Notes: generated by a model not told the origin, from the letters alone. Positions 1 through 11,438 are shown, numbered from the stretch's first letter. The stretch is DNA of 64,000 nt from Rachicladosporium sp. CCFEE 5018 (GCA_002077045.2 KZ111149.1:1152915-1216914), one strand, 5' to 3'. Numbers and translations: made by a program.

Positions 1-3000
1 TGCGATCCCATCAACAACTGGCGGCTCGGCTAGCACAACGATGAAGATCCGGTCAGCAAGTCGGGGATCTAGCAGGGAGACGTAGTGGAAGAATCCGCCT
101 GTGCGGCTTCCCCAATGCATGACACCAACACTGTATCCAGCTAAGCCGCCAAGCACGAATTGAATCTCGTCCGGTGGGTTCTGGTTTGGCGCAAGCTTGC
201 CAAACAACTCGTCGATCAAGCCCACTATGCGAAGGACTGCCGGATTCTGGACATTACCTACGGCTGTAGGAACTGCCCTTGCCCCATGTCGAGCGAAGAC
301 AAACCGGGCTTTGCGCATAACAGAGCCAACACCGAGTGGCCTTGTGCCTTCAGGATGGTTGCCGATCGGGTTAGCCAAACCTCCATTCAGCATGTTATTG
401 TATCGCACCATCGTCTGTTGCTGATCGAATGCGATAGTGTTGATGCCTGCAGCACCAGGGTGGCTTGAAGCTCGATTTACGAAGATGCTAATGAAGTTCT
501 CCTCGTCGGTAGGAGGGTCGACAGCCCACTGGTTAGCAACGAAGTTCTCGGGGCGAAGTGGATTGTCGAACCGGCGGAGCGACTCTTCCGTTGGCACCCC
601 CTCGATGAAGCCTGGATTGATGGTGACGTTGGACCACTCACAGTCGTCTTCTGTCCCGACTTCTGTACACTCCGGGCATGGCGGACCAGCCTTTGCGTCA
701 CCAGTGCATTTCTGGTCGCGCTTACGGCAAGGTGTACAAGCTGTTCGGGATTTTCGCGCTACTTTCGAAGCCATATGCAATTCATTGATATGCATCCGCT
801 TGGCCTTTTCCTCGGCAGTCTCTTCGGCCCGCAAACCCATGGACTTTGCGTCGACGAATCTCGCCGCCTCTATCTCCTCAGCTCCACCGATATACATTCC
901 CCAGCCATATATGCTGTCGATATCGCCACTCTCGACCATGCCTTCAAAGTGATTGTATATGCCACCGCCGAAGGCGATATTGTTGTGTACAAACAGCACT
1001 GGTCGCAGGTTGCTGCCTACAGCATTCTCGTTCGACATGAAATCATTGACGAAGCGAACCCAAGGAGCAACTTCTTGAGCCAGGCGCTCACCACTAGCTT
1101 CCCGGACGTGGGCACTAGCGATCACGCCAAGCTGGTAGTGATAGTCGAGAGTCCCATTCTGGTGAAGCAGCGTGAGCACAGCCTGTAGCTGATCGGCGTC
1201 TAGATTGTTCATCGCTAGCATCTCATACCGCAGTAGAGGAAAGTTCTCCGCCCCAACGCTGTCGTGATAGGCGCGACGGATGAAGGTCTCGTACTCTGGT
1301 GTCGGCGTACCTTGCTGACCTGGCTCGTATTGCTCGTCTGCATCCCAGTTTTGGAACAGTAGGCGCATCATGTCTTCGTAAGTGATCTGGGATGGCGGTG
1401 CGCGGTTGTTGAGGCGAGCATCGCGCCAACGGGCATCATGCAGCGAGTCCGATAAGGCGCGAACGCCGCAAAGCCAACCAAGTGATGACGTGGGGTTGGG
1501 ACTCACTCTGTGATTGCGGACCAGAGCATCAAGTGCCTCAAGCGCAGAGTCGGTGCCAGTGATACCAGTAATGCCGCCAACTTGGACTCTGCGAAGATAG
1601 CTTGTTTGCTCCCCAAACAATGTCCGGTTGCGAAGCTTATGTGCTTTGATACCCTGCTCGCGAAGACCCAAGGTCGTAGTCAGATCGTCTACCAGAATGT
1701 CTATGAGCGCTTGCCGAGACATTTCGTCCATCGTAGCCCAGTAGGAGATGTTCTCCTGGGCATCGTAGCGCAGGCAGTGCGCGATCATGGACTCCCTAAG
1801 CTCCGTGGTGTTGAGATCAGGATTGTCGTCGTCTTCGAGGGCCAGCTCCACCCGCGAGTACTTCTTCTGTCGAGCATTTGACCGCAGCGCAGGCGGTTGC
1901 ATAGCGTGATATCGCGATGGCAGTGGGCGGGGAACGGGTAGCAGACCCTGCTGAGCGTCCGCGAGTTGAAGTCGCTGCAGATTGATGTCTTTGCGGTTTC
2001 CGGCCGCGGAGAACTGTCTCTCCTTGCTAAGGTTGATTAAATCATCCATGCTGAGATGCCAGTAGTTAAGACCATGACGATAGCGGACTCTTGCATCTTC
2101 CGAGGCGAATGACGCTTCTGCGGAGGCAAGATTTTGATGCATCACAGCACCACGAGCAATGCCTGAAGTGGGCAGAAGAAAATTCTGGTCTTCCCAACCT
2201 GGATCTAGGGGAGCTGAGCGAAGGCTTGCGTACTCTTCCGCACACCTGAGTTTCTTCAAGCAGACGGGACAGACGAGGTCATTGCCATTAGGGTGTTTGG
2301 TGTAAAAGTCGCCCAGTATGCCCTGACAACCGACGCACTTGAGCCCGAATCCCATCCTTCGCTTCTTCGCAGATCGTTGATTATCCTGCGATCCGGGTTG
2401 AGTCACTGCGTCGGTAGCGAGGGTGGATGAGTTATTCTCTTGTTGACCACTCAGGTCGAGAGCAGGAGTTAGCGGACGACTCGTCTGTCTTACAGCAGAC
2501 AGGTTGTCCGCTTGTTGAGCCGTGAGATCGAGAGCAGAAGCATTGCCCACTTGCTTCTTGCCCTTGCACTTCTTACACACGCCCTGACGGAGACTGTCTG
2601 ATTTTGAGCGCCCGCTGCTTGGGAAGAAGGGAATGGAGACAAGAGAGAGCATCTGTTGGCATTCGCCCATGCATTTTTTCCTCTCCTGTTCGGCGCTCAG
2701 AGGTTTAGCCATGTCCTCCTTCGCAGCCTTGCGAGCAGCGGACTCGGACGCGGACCTCCGGCACTTCTTGCACGTGTCACGACGGGCACCCCTGCGAATG
2801 CCACTCGAGTGGTAAGCGAATGAGTCAAGAGGGAGGACTTTCTGGCACTTCCCATCGCACTTCTTCGAATTGGGATCGGCGCTGTCGTTGCCATCTCCTA
2901 ATGCACCCTCCTCTAACGCATCTTCGCCATCGGCCATCTCATCATCGCCATCAGCGCCTTATGGCGTCCCGGCTTGTGCATCGAGACAGTGCGTGCACAG

Positions 3001-3180
3001 CGTGTGACGCCCACTACCAAAGACTTCCCGGAATTCCTCGAGGCTTCGGTCTTCATCACAGCCCGGACATGTGATTTGTTTCTTGGAGGGGCGTGGTGCT
3101 GCCTTCGAGGTAGGTCTGCGCTTGCTAGGTGGTGGCGGCGGAGGAGGTGGCGGCATGCCTCCTGGCGCGACGGCCGCCAT
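1..3180 (-). CDS. Large multi-zinc-finger protein with OTU/papain-like motif; 3' end outside window; one in-frame TAA
   Basis: On the minus strand one frame is open from the ATG at 3180 to the left edge (1060 codons) except for a single TAA at 2959-2961 (codon 74). Before the stop is a proline run (residues 10-18) and a CxxC-x20-CxxC finger (C38, C41, C62, C65). After it, in the same frame, come Cys pairs at 108/112 and 137/140, 170/174 and 202/205, and 282/285 and 304/307. Near residue 571 is the motif GWLCGVRALSDSL, followed by an N-N-x-D-x-DQL segment and a QLGV segment. This order resembles uncharacterised ascomycete proteins that look OTU- or papain-like, with the Cys as candidate nucleophile. 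A Cys-rich CTPCRKRDQKC cluster lies near 700-760. Function is unknown and protease activity is inference. If the TAA is real, translation may instead start at the in-frame ATG at 2937, or the gene is dying. No introns are needed. Confidence 0.7.
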
Positions 3181-3626
3181 GCTGGATAGTCGGAGCTTGG
3201 CGTGTGTGACTTATCGTGGTCGTTGGCAAGATATGGAGATGTAAAGTGTGTGTTGCCCCAGTGTCGGTGGAGCGTGTGGACTTTGGAGAAATTTGCAGTT
3301 GGTGATTTCTGTTTGTAGCGGGGGGCTGAGAGCGAAACAAAGATTGGTGTTTTTGTTGTGTCGATCAGGGAGATCCCGCTTTCGCCTTCACCTATTTCGT
3401 TCACCTGTCTTAGACAGAAGCCTCTTACGCACCTGTACTTACACTCGAAGTAGACAGCATCGATCTGCGCCACCACGGAGATACTGTGCCTCCTGTATCG
3501 GAGTAGGTACGTTCTTAATCGGGAGCTGAGCCCACATCAAAGCGCTACGGTGTTCGCACCTACGACTCATCGTCCAGTCGAGGATTGGTGCTAACGTTTG
3601 TGCGCAACTAGCCTTCCATCAACAAC
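3181..3626. promoter_or_regulatory. Divergent intergenic region
   Basis: This stretch separates two head-to-head ORFs, the zinc-finger gene on the minus strand and the interrupted gene starting at 3627. It must hold both 5' regions. I see no recognisable operator, TATA box or RNA gene in it; the short ORFs here look accidental. Confidence 0.4.
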
Positions 3627-5396
3627 ATGGCTTCTCATGGTATGAAGTCGGATCTTCTTCGTCGGTGCGAGACTTGCGAAGACACTGCCGAGCTCGCGCA
3701 GCTTGTTGAAGAGGTCGAGAACGAGCTCATGATCAAGTTTAAGTTCAAAGAACTGGAGGACGCGTGCTTCGCACTCTTCGTCAAGCCAGCCATACTGCAA
3801 GAGGACCTCGCCAATGTCTACCTCTTCCTCGCGACGACTTGCGACGATAGCAGATATGAAGACCGTGAGTTTTGGTAGAACCGCAGCGAGGAAGTTCTGG
3901 ATCGTCTGGAGCAGCATGCGAAGGACCATGGCAGTGAGTTGAGCAGCCGGTACGAGCAGGTGCGAAACAGCCTGGAGAACATGCAAGAGGCGGTGTACGA
4001 GAGATTGAATAGCGCCTCCGTGTCAGATCCGGACGAGGACTCGGTGTCGGACCATAGCGACGGTCTCGCTTCCAGCACCACCCAAAGCGCTGCTGCGACG
4101 ATGGAGTCCGATACAGCTATCGGCGCTGCAACGCTGGGCAGCACTGACACTGGACCCCATGGGACTGCGGACGATCACACTCCAATCAGCCATACCACAG
4201 CTGGAACCCTGAAGATGACAAAGGCTAGTGACGGTACTTACAACGACGTCACAAGTCCAGCCGCTACCTCTGCTGCCGACACCACCATAGTTCCTATCGT
4301 CGCACCTGCTGCTGCCGCATTGACTGAAGCTGCCGCCACCGCTGCTCATTTCGGTACCAACGCGATTTCCGCCAAAGAGCAGCACCTGTCCTTCCCTCCA
4401 GCAGCTTCGACTCTGGACAGCATCCACATCAAGATCCCAACTAAACTGGCTTCCTCCCTAACACAGTCCGCTAGCTCCCCGACCGTCGCGCCACGTGTCG
4501 AAGCACGTAGCGAAGACAGTACTGCTGTAGCTATTCGCGGCGCTGATGCAATCAACGACAACGAGCTGACTGCAGTCCACTCGATTAGCGCTCACCGTTG
4601 GGATGTTGAAGACACCGAAAGCCAAGTCCCGGCGCCAGTCGCCTCCCCCGCCAATTATGGAAACACCTCTTCTCTCGTTACAGCATCAGGCGCAGATGAT
4701 CCCATGTCGACTGGTGTTATCCCTAGTCGTGACAGTCCCGACGCTGGTGTGGCCATCGAAATGGCTATTCGCACTGGGCATGTCCATGGCGACATGACGA
4801 CGCCCACACTTGAGTACACGGACGGCCACGGGCATGTCCACGATCGCGACCTCACGCAGACTGACGAGGAGTGCAAGGTGACTACAGAATCCGACCGGGA
4901 GCAGAAGCGACCCAAGGTTGGTTCTTATCCTCGTCCATTGCTAGTATGTATCTTCTCACTGACAGTACCAGACTCATCGCAATCTTCCTCGGTCGCTGCG
5001 CCGCTCCAGGAGCAATGCGGCATTTGAGGCGAACGGTCGCTCGCGGCACCTGGGCAAGTCGAGAAGCCTGAGAAGAGGGGGAGCCTGTTCGACATGTTCA
5101 AGCTCCGTGAGGCTGAGCAGTAATTCAAGGCACTGGAACGGGCATGGCAGGAAAAGAGGCTGTCGTTGAGGAGGAACGTGGACATAGCCGTAGATTCATG
5201 CAGTCGCCAGGACTGGCCCGTTTTACGGGCCGCCACTTCTGCTTGGCATGCGGCAGTTGCTTCTAGCTTAAGTAACATAGCTACATACTCACGCAAGCAA
5301 TTCAAATCCATTCTCCTCGTTATTCAGAGCATGACGGGCATCATCCGCGAACGCACTTCGTTCCTGACTCTTCTTCACAATCCCATTACGTACTGA
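3627..5396 (+). pseudogene. Interrupted Ser/Thr/Ala-rich protein gene; one frame broken by stops
   Basis: From the ATG at 3627 the same frame stays open for 590 codons to TGA 5394, apart from TAG at 3876, TGA at 5025 and TAA at 5121. About 25-28 stops would be expected by chance, so the frame has been coding. The N-terminal 80 residues are helical and acidic; after the TAG the frame resumes as a coiled-coil-like segment (EEVLDRLEQHAKDHGSEL). The middle is Ser/Thr/Ala-rich low complexity, and the end is charged and helical (GSLFDMFKLREAEQ, then FKALERAWQEKR). No domain is recognised. A GTGAGT at 3865 could start a 123-nt in-frame intron ending at 3987 that removes the TAG. A GTTGGT at 4916 could start a 55-nt intron, but that leads to a less protein-like tail. 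A further exon-like stretch (about 5466-5698) may belong to the same locus. It could also be a live gene with sequence errors. Confidence 0.55.
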
Positions 5397-5694
5397 TCTC
5401 GACTTTTTTGTGAGTACACCTCTTCCCACTCCCAGCCGAAACTTACCTCAGTAGATGTTCAACTGTAGATCTGACGACCCGCGAGGAGACTTCGGTCACT
5501 GCGATTGTAGGGGCTGTGGCATCTAGTACAGATTCGCTAGCAAGATCGATCGTTGCAAACTCACAAGCTGAATCCGCCACTGTTTCCTCGTACGAAGCCT
5601 GCACCTCTGGCTGCAATCGCAGCAGCTCGATCGATGCGGACGCAGCCTGCTATCGCAACAAAATCTACGTGAGAGACATGCCTAAGAAATCTCG

Positions 5695-7863
5695 ATGACC
5701 ATGGCTCGCTATCCAACATTCGAGGAGCACAAGAGTGATCCTATCAAAGGCATCAAACGCTGCGAGGAGTTGCTACGAAAGCAGCCTCAAGATGTCAGCT
5801 TGCTCACCACAAAGTTGAGCCTCTTAGCGATCACGGACGACCAAGACAAAGTCAACGAGACGATCTCGAAGCTCGTGTCGACACAGACGCGAGACTTGAA
5901 TGAGCTCGCCGTGATCGACGAAGCAGTATCGGAGTGTCTTCGAGATGCGACCTATCCACTTCCCCTGACCTCTGGTCCTGAGGTCGCAAAGCTGTGGGAA
6001 AATGCAGCGAAAGCGACGACAAATGTCAATGCAAGACTCGACTACCATTCTCTACGTTTCTCGCGTGCGATCTACGACAATCGGATACAGGACGCTCAGT
6101 CTGCTTTGATCCAGCTTAAGGTGCTGCAACCAAAGAATCGGGTGTTCTACATGGCACATGCAATCTATACGCAACTGCTCTCGACGAGCAAGGAAGATTT
6201 GCAGTCGAGACTTGCGTTGTCGCTTGCTAGGAAAGCTGTCAGTGAGGGATTCAATGGCGACAAGGAACTCGATTGCCGTGTACCTGGTCAGATCTTCGCA
6301 TTGCAAGGCGCAAAGGCTGACGTTGACGGCATCGCGGGTAAGAGGTTCGCAGAGAGCAAGCAGATGTTCGATGCTTTGAAGTCCGTCACTGTATCAAACG
6401 GCGACGTGGCGCAAGACTGTACTGTTACGGATGCATCGAACGCTGCAGCCGGCACATCACAGTGGCTCGACGACATGATTGACCAAGCTAAAGTTCAGTT
6501 CACGAGCATACTGACGAGCCCAGACAAGACAAAGCTGCAGTCGTTTGCCGCAGATATAGTGCGATCATATCGCACAGCTACGGAGGCAATGAACCGAGCT
6601 CGCTACCGTAATATACACGACCTCATGTTCCTCGCTATCTCTGCTCTGATCAAGACCTGGGACTTGACTTCGGACCATACACCACTGTTGCAAGCAGCCG
6701 CGTTAGCCGAGTCTCTGTTGTATGACAACCCGCAGATCCACGAGGCTAAAGTTATCCTGGTGCATCTCTACACACGCCTCGATCTTGGCGCACTAGCTTT
6801 GAAGCACTGGTTGTCATTGGCTGTCAAGGAAGTGCAGTACGATACCATTGGCCACATCTTCCTCACACGGATCTCAGACGTTCTTCCGGTGAAGCCTGCC
6901 AACGCGAAGGGTGGGCACAGCGATCCTTACGATATCCTAGCTACCGCACTAGCAATGTACGATCGCTGCGAAGCCAATCTAGCCCGAGCGGAAGCAGGCG
7001 TACTTGAGAGTGGGCAAACAGGTATGATTATGGATTTGCATGATCTGCGAGAGAACCTCCGGCAAAGCGTCAGCAGGCGGATCTTCGCGCTCGAGCAGCT
7101 TCGGGTTGCGCGAGTGGATGGACAACCCAGCGTCCTGCATATCAAGCCTCGACTGTTGGCGCAGTGGCTAGACGTCAGAGATAACCGAGACTTCAAGGCG
7201 ACTTTCGACTTCGGCTTCGACGTCGAGACTGCGCTGCATGGTATGCCAGACACAAAGGAGTGGCTGCTGTGTCGCCTGGCTGAAGAGTTTGTACGCTCTC
7301 TGGCAAGTGGCGCTCCGCCACCTATCAAGGATCCCGAGCAGCTACTTGAGAAGCTCGGTGACCTTGCCGCGAAACGGAAGAACGGAATGCTTTCGTCGCT
7401 ATATGAGGCTGAGGATTCCGCTCTGCAAATATCGCATGTACTATTGCGACAGCTGCTCAAAGGCACGACTTTAGAAGATCTGGCGCTGCTGACACAGAAG
7501 CTCGACAATTTGCCCTTACTTAGGTCGCAAGGGACTTCGCAAGCCTTCCCTCTACGACTGAGAGACTACCACGTGTTGCTCTCAATTTGTGACACGCTCT
7601 TACTCTGTACCAACGAAAAGAGAGCTTCGCTTTCTGATTCAGCTAAGCTCAAAGAGCTCGGTATGAAGGCTGACAGGCTTGCGAAGAAAATGAGGAAAGA
7701 TGCGCAAGATATTGTTGCGAGTATTGAGAAGATGGACTTGAGGCAGGCTTTGGACTTAGAGAGTGAGGTGGGTAAGGCTATGATGGGAAGTAGTAGGGAC
7801 GGGGTGCAGAGATTCTGTGAAGACGTGAAGGCGGCTATAGCAGCCAGTCGGGCCAGGAGATAA
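5695..7863 (+). CDS. NatB N-terminal acetyltransferase auxiliary subunit (Naa25/Mdm20 family)
   Basis: An intronless 722-residue ORF. The protein is almost all helical with tandem TPR-like repeats, and starts with a stretch typical of the family (PIKGIKRCEELLRKQPQD). In the NatB complex Naa25 anchors the catalytic subunit Naa20 to the ribosome, and the complex acetylates nascent chains starting Met-Asp, Met-Glu or Met-Asn. The assignment rests on overall resemblance to the Mdm20/Naa25 family, including the conserved middle segment with paired helices (around residues 330-380) and the length, slightly below the yeast protein. The start is either the ATG at 5695 or the third codon at 5701. This intact gene sits between two interrupted loci. 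Confidence 0.8.
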   Translation: MTMARYPTFEEHKSDPIKGIKRCEELLRKQPQDVSLLTTKLSLLAITDDQDKVNETISKLVSTQTRDLNELAVIDEAVSECLRDATYPLPLTSGPEVAKLWENAAKATTNVNARLDYHSLRFSRAIYDNRIQDAQSALIQLKVLQPKNRVFYMAHAIYTQLLSTSKEDLQSRLALSLARKAVSEGFNGDKELDCRVPGQIFALQGAKADVDGIAGKRFAESKQMFDALKSVTVSNGDVAQDCTVTDASNAAAGTSQWLDDMIDQAKVQFTSILTSPDKTKLQSFAADIVRSYRTATEAMNRARYRNIHDLMFLAISALIKTWDLTSDHTPLLQAAALAESLLYDNPQIHEAKVILVHLYTRLDLGALALKHWLSLAVKEVQYDTIGHIFLTRISDVLPVKPANAKGGHSDPYDILATALAMYDRCEANLARAEAGVLESGQTGMIMDLHDLRENLRQSVSRRIFALEQLRVARVDGQPSVLHIKPRLLAQWLDVRDNRDFKATFDFGFDVETALHGMPDTKEWLLCRLAEEFVRSLASGAPPPIKDPEQLLEKLGDLAAKRKNGMLSSLYEAEDSALQISHVLLRQLLKGTTLEDLALLTQKLDNLPLLRSQGTSQAFPLRLRDYHVLLSICDTLLLCTNEKRASLSDSAKLKELGMKADRLAKKMRKDAQDIVASIEKMDLRQALDLESEVGKAMMGSSRDGVQRFCEDVKAAIAASRARR

Positions 7864-7989
7864 CGTCGTGCACATGTGGATGACAGCGTTGCGATTGATG
7901 TACAGATGCACACGAGTAACAAGCGGTATGCGCCGACTTAGGCAGGAACGGCGTCACGCAGCGATTAACGTGCGCTTTGATGACGGGAA

Positions 7990-9520
7990 TCCTAGCTCGA
8001 GTGCTTAGATCGCCGGCCCGTTCTCCGGGACAGGTAACAGAGCAAAGCAGATTGCCTTTGGCCCTTTGCTCGGATATGCTCCGCATGTGGCCGTGACGGA
8101 GGAGACTGCACTTCTTGAGATCACGCTCTTATACGAAGGGGCCATAGGAGAGGCAGTCCGAGAAGATGGAGAGAAAGCGATGGCTTGGGCCAGGCAGTGG
8201 GAGCCAGTGTACATCAAGCTTACCATTCCGTGTGTGCCTCGCTTCATCTTCAGACTGTTGACATCACTGACTCGCAGACCTGGAGCTACCGAGTCGACGC
8301 ACCGCGGGAGCAGTGGGACGCGGTGTCGTCAGCGTTCGAGATAACCCAGTCGGTAGCGCATCCGGCTCTGAAAGCTGTCTACGACATCGAAATCGTGCTC
8401 CCAGACGAAGGGCTGAAACGAGCTCTTTGGCTGAAGCAGGCTCTCATGTGCATTCAGACCACAGGACAGCGCCGAACGATGCCGTTCACGCGTGGCGACG
8501 CAGCTTTGCTGCACAAAGCCGCTTATGCCTCGTTCGAAGACCGGTCAGCCACAGCCCGAGTGTAGAGAGAGCTCCAGCTTCCATACTGACAGCTTTATGA
8601 AGGAACCACTTCTATGCGCGCCCCAGCGCCGGGCGTTTCGGATCCAAAGCTCAACGGCGTTGCATACGACGCGAGTGGTGGCTTGTAAGAACTCCACACA
8701 GTATTTCGGCCTCACGCTGACATCTTCAAGCACCTTGGTGATACTACGAAATTCTTACAGCGACAGAGTGGTAGGGACCTTCGAGGGGTACGGCGACCAC
8801 CGTACTCTCTCCGCCGTTTGTGCGCGCTGCAGCAGACATGGAGTTTCTGGCGAGCTGATGTACTACATCGAGACCATCCTAAAATTCTACCCCGATAAAC
8901 TCGACGTCGCAGCTGTGAAGGCTCTTCCGGATCAACTAGAAGATACGGAGAGGTGGAAGCAGCTCGAGCACAGTCTGAGCGAGGGTCGTCCGAGACTGTG
9001 CAGCTCCCTGAGAACTGGGAAGCAGTACTCAAGAAGTACTGCGGCGACGAGTACGAGACGCTGAGATTGCCAGCCAAGATGCAGTTCCAGACGGTAGACG
9101 ACTTGTCCGAGTGGTGGCAGAAGCGCGTTTACGTATGATGTTTTGGAGTACGATAAAGTGTGAGCTTCGCTAGCCTGCAGCAGAAGCAAAAGCACAACTT
9201 GCAGATGCATGGAGCAGACGATGCGTCAACTACTCCCCACATACCGAACTCGTCCGTGGGCGGAGATGGCAGCTGGAGGATCACTGAACGACAGGTCGTT
9301 TACGCCATGAAGGAGATCTCGTCAATCCCACTGGCATGCACTCGTACCTTCAGCTTCGCGCGATCAATTTACAGCGGCGAAGAAGCAAGGTGGACTAGCA
9401 TCGAGACGCACAGACTGCGCGTCACATTTTTCGCCAATCGGAGGGGGGAAATTGGTCTTCTCATGGTCGCCCGCGGAATGTCGACGGAAGCATTACCGTC
9501 AGCGAGCTACATTTGACATA
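7990..9520 (+). pseudogene. Gene relic with frameshifts and in-frame stops
   Basis: Protein-like segments follow one another on the plus strand but change frame. About 8005-8210 reads in one frame (LLGYAPHVAVTEETALLEIT). About 8240-8565 continues in another (QTWSYRVDAPREQWDAVSS; GDAALLHKAAYASFEDR). That second frame goes on as plausible protein through TAG 8563, TGA 8587 and TAA 8686 (VSDPKLNGVAYDASGGL, then HADIFKHLGDTTKFLQRQ). About 8750-8985 reads in the first frame (MYYIETILKFYPDKLDVAAV), and 8990-9138 returns to the second (ENWEAVLKKYCGDEYETLRL) before TGA 9136. A last open stretch to 9516 may belong too. I do not recognise the family. The pattern is that of a decaying gene; alternative introns could rescue parts, but not every stop. 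Confidence 0.5.
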
Positions 9521-9824
9521 GGCGTAGAAAACGTCGACTACCGGAGCTCAATTTTGCAAGCCTTAGGCATTCAGGCAGAACGAGCTCCACCTCATTGCCA
9601 ACACCTCTGTTTCATACTTTGCGGCACCGGCATCCTTTAGGCGGACTCGACGCCGCAATTGTTGGTGGCACGGAGATTGTTGCCTGCTGTGTTGCTACTA
9701 GAGCTAAGTACCTCTCCAATGCATACGTCCTTGCTCTCTCTATCATCTACCGTGGCCGTCTCCAGTCCCCGAGCTTGAGCTTCCTCTCTTCTGCATCAAA
9801 CCCGTTTCTCTGAAAGCAGCAACG

Positions 9825-11438
9825 ATGGACGAACCCTTTACCCTCATTCCCTCTCCATCCTCCCCTCCCTACACTAATCCGCTCTACCCAACCCTCCTCT
9901 CCCTCACCTCAGCCAAAACAGCCGACCACGACCTCCAATTCACCGCTTTCCTCCGCACCGCCCACCCCTCAAACATAGTAACATGTACGCCCATGTACAA
10001 TGCGAACCTCCTAGCCTTCGCACGCGCTGGCTACGCTTCCGCAACGCGGGACACGGCCACAGACTCCCTCTCGACATGGCGCGGCTTCGTGCCACCGAGG
10101 ACGCGCTCTGGGCAAGGCGGATTAGCGGAGCAGGTCCATTTCGCGAAGTACATCTATATCTTTGGCGACATAGCGTTTGTGCTGTACACTGTGGGAGCTA
10201 TGCAGTACATCCTAGCGGAACGCAGCGATAGCGAAGATGCTCTGGGGCCTTCCGGGGCTACGGACAACTTGATCCTGGCGATTGGGGCGTGGCAGTCTAG
10301 TATGAATGGCACGGTGTGGGTGTTTGACGGGTACTGGACACGCTCTGTGGACCTGTACAAAGAGGTCGAGAAAGCGAGCTGGGATAAAGTGATCTTGAAA
10401 GAGAGCATGAAGAAAGACTTGACAAGCGTGATCGAGCGCTTCTTCGACTCGAAAGAAGTCTACGAAGATCTCGGCGTGCCGTGGAAGCGCGGTCTGATCT
10501 TTGGTGGACCGCCGGGAAACGGCAAAACGATCAGTATCAAAGTATCTCCGCCCTGTCTTTGTTCCACAGCCAAGCTTCCATTCAACTAACACCCCTCCCA
10601 GGCCCTCATGCACACCCTCCTCTTCGAGCGTAAAGAACCCATTCCCACGCTCTACGTCAAATCCGCCCCAAATTCCTACTCCATCCGCGCAGTCTTCACG
10701 CAAGCCCGCGCTCTCGCCCCGTGTCTCCTCGTCCTCGAAGACATCGAGACTATAGTCACGCCTAACACACGGTCGTACTTCTTCAACGAGCTCGACGGCC
10801 TCGAGAACAACGACGGCTTGTTCGTAGTTGCCTCGACGAATTTCCTCGAGCGCTTGGATCCTGGACTTTCGAAACGACCCTCCCGCTTCGACCGCACTTA
10901 CATATTCCCGCTGCCGGACCTCAAGGAGAGGGTCATGTACTGCGAGTTCTGGCGCTCGAAGCTAAAGCATAAGAAAAGCATCGACTTCCCGCTGGAGATG
11001 TGCAATCCCATGGCCGCCGTGACGGATGACTTCAGCTTCGCTTTCCTGCAAGAGTGCTTTGTCGCTACGCTCTTGATCATCGCTAGAAGACAGCAGGATC
11101 GCGACGCTGCTGACGACGGCGGCGATGACGACGATCTGCGGAAGTGGAGAAGGTATGAGCTCTTCAAGGTTTTTGAGGAGCAGGCGGAGCTGTTGAGAAA
11201 GCAGCTGGAAGGTAGCAAGTACGTAGCAGTGGAGACGATGGCGCTGGAGGAGGCGAGGCTGCAGGTAGATGTGCAGGTTGAGGCATTACCATTGCGTGGT
11301 CTACGGCGCAGCGAGTCGAGTGGAGGACAGCTTCCGGTGCTACACATGGAGGCATCGGACGATGTGCTGCCGGCTTTGCCTTACCAGGCGCAGGAGCAGT
11401 ATGTGATTAATTCGGCGGCGTGGGCGGCGAAGCAGTAA
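9825..11438 (+). CDS. AAA-family ATPase
   Basis: Two exons, 9825-10541 and 10602-11438, separated by a 60-nt intron (GTATCT donor, CTAAC branch, CCCAG acceptor). Spliced length is 517 residues. The intron falls right after the Walker A motif GGPPGNGKT (residues 227-235). Exon 2 carries Walker B (LLVLEDIE), a sensor-1-like ASTN segment and the arginine-rich SKRPSRFDRTYIFPLPD stretch of the second region of homology. The N-terminal 200 residues have no recognised domain and the C-terminus is a helical lid with an Asp/Gly-rich loop. It belongs to the single-AAA-domain group of fungal ATPases related in layout to Bcs1-like and other meiotic-clade proteins. Substrate and location are unknown. Because the intron length is a multiple of three, a naive reading still breaks, as the intron contains a stop. 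Confidence 0.85.

Noticed and set aside
3120..3160. Proline/GCC-type repeat as a possible microsatellite element
   Set aside because: It is explained by the poly-proline stretch of the zinc-finger protein.
1..9640. Use of a non-standard genetic code or general stop readthrough to explain in-frame stops
   Set aside because: More than 20 other genes in the window end at ordinary TAA, TAG or TGA codons and contain none internally.
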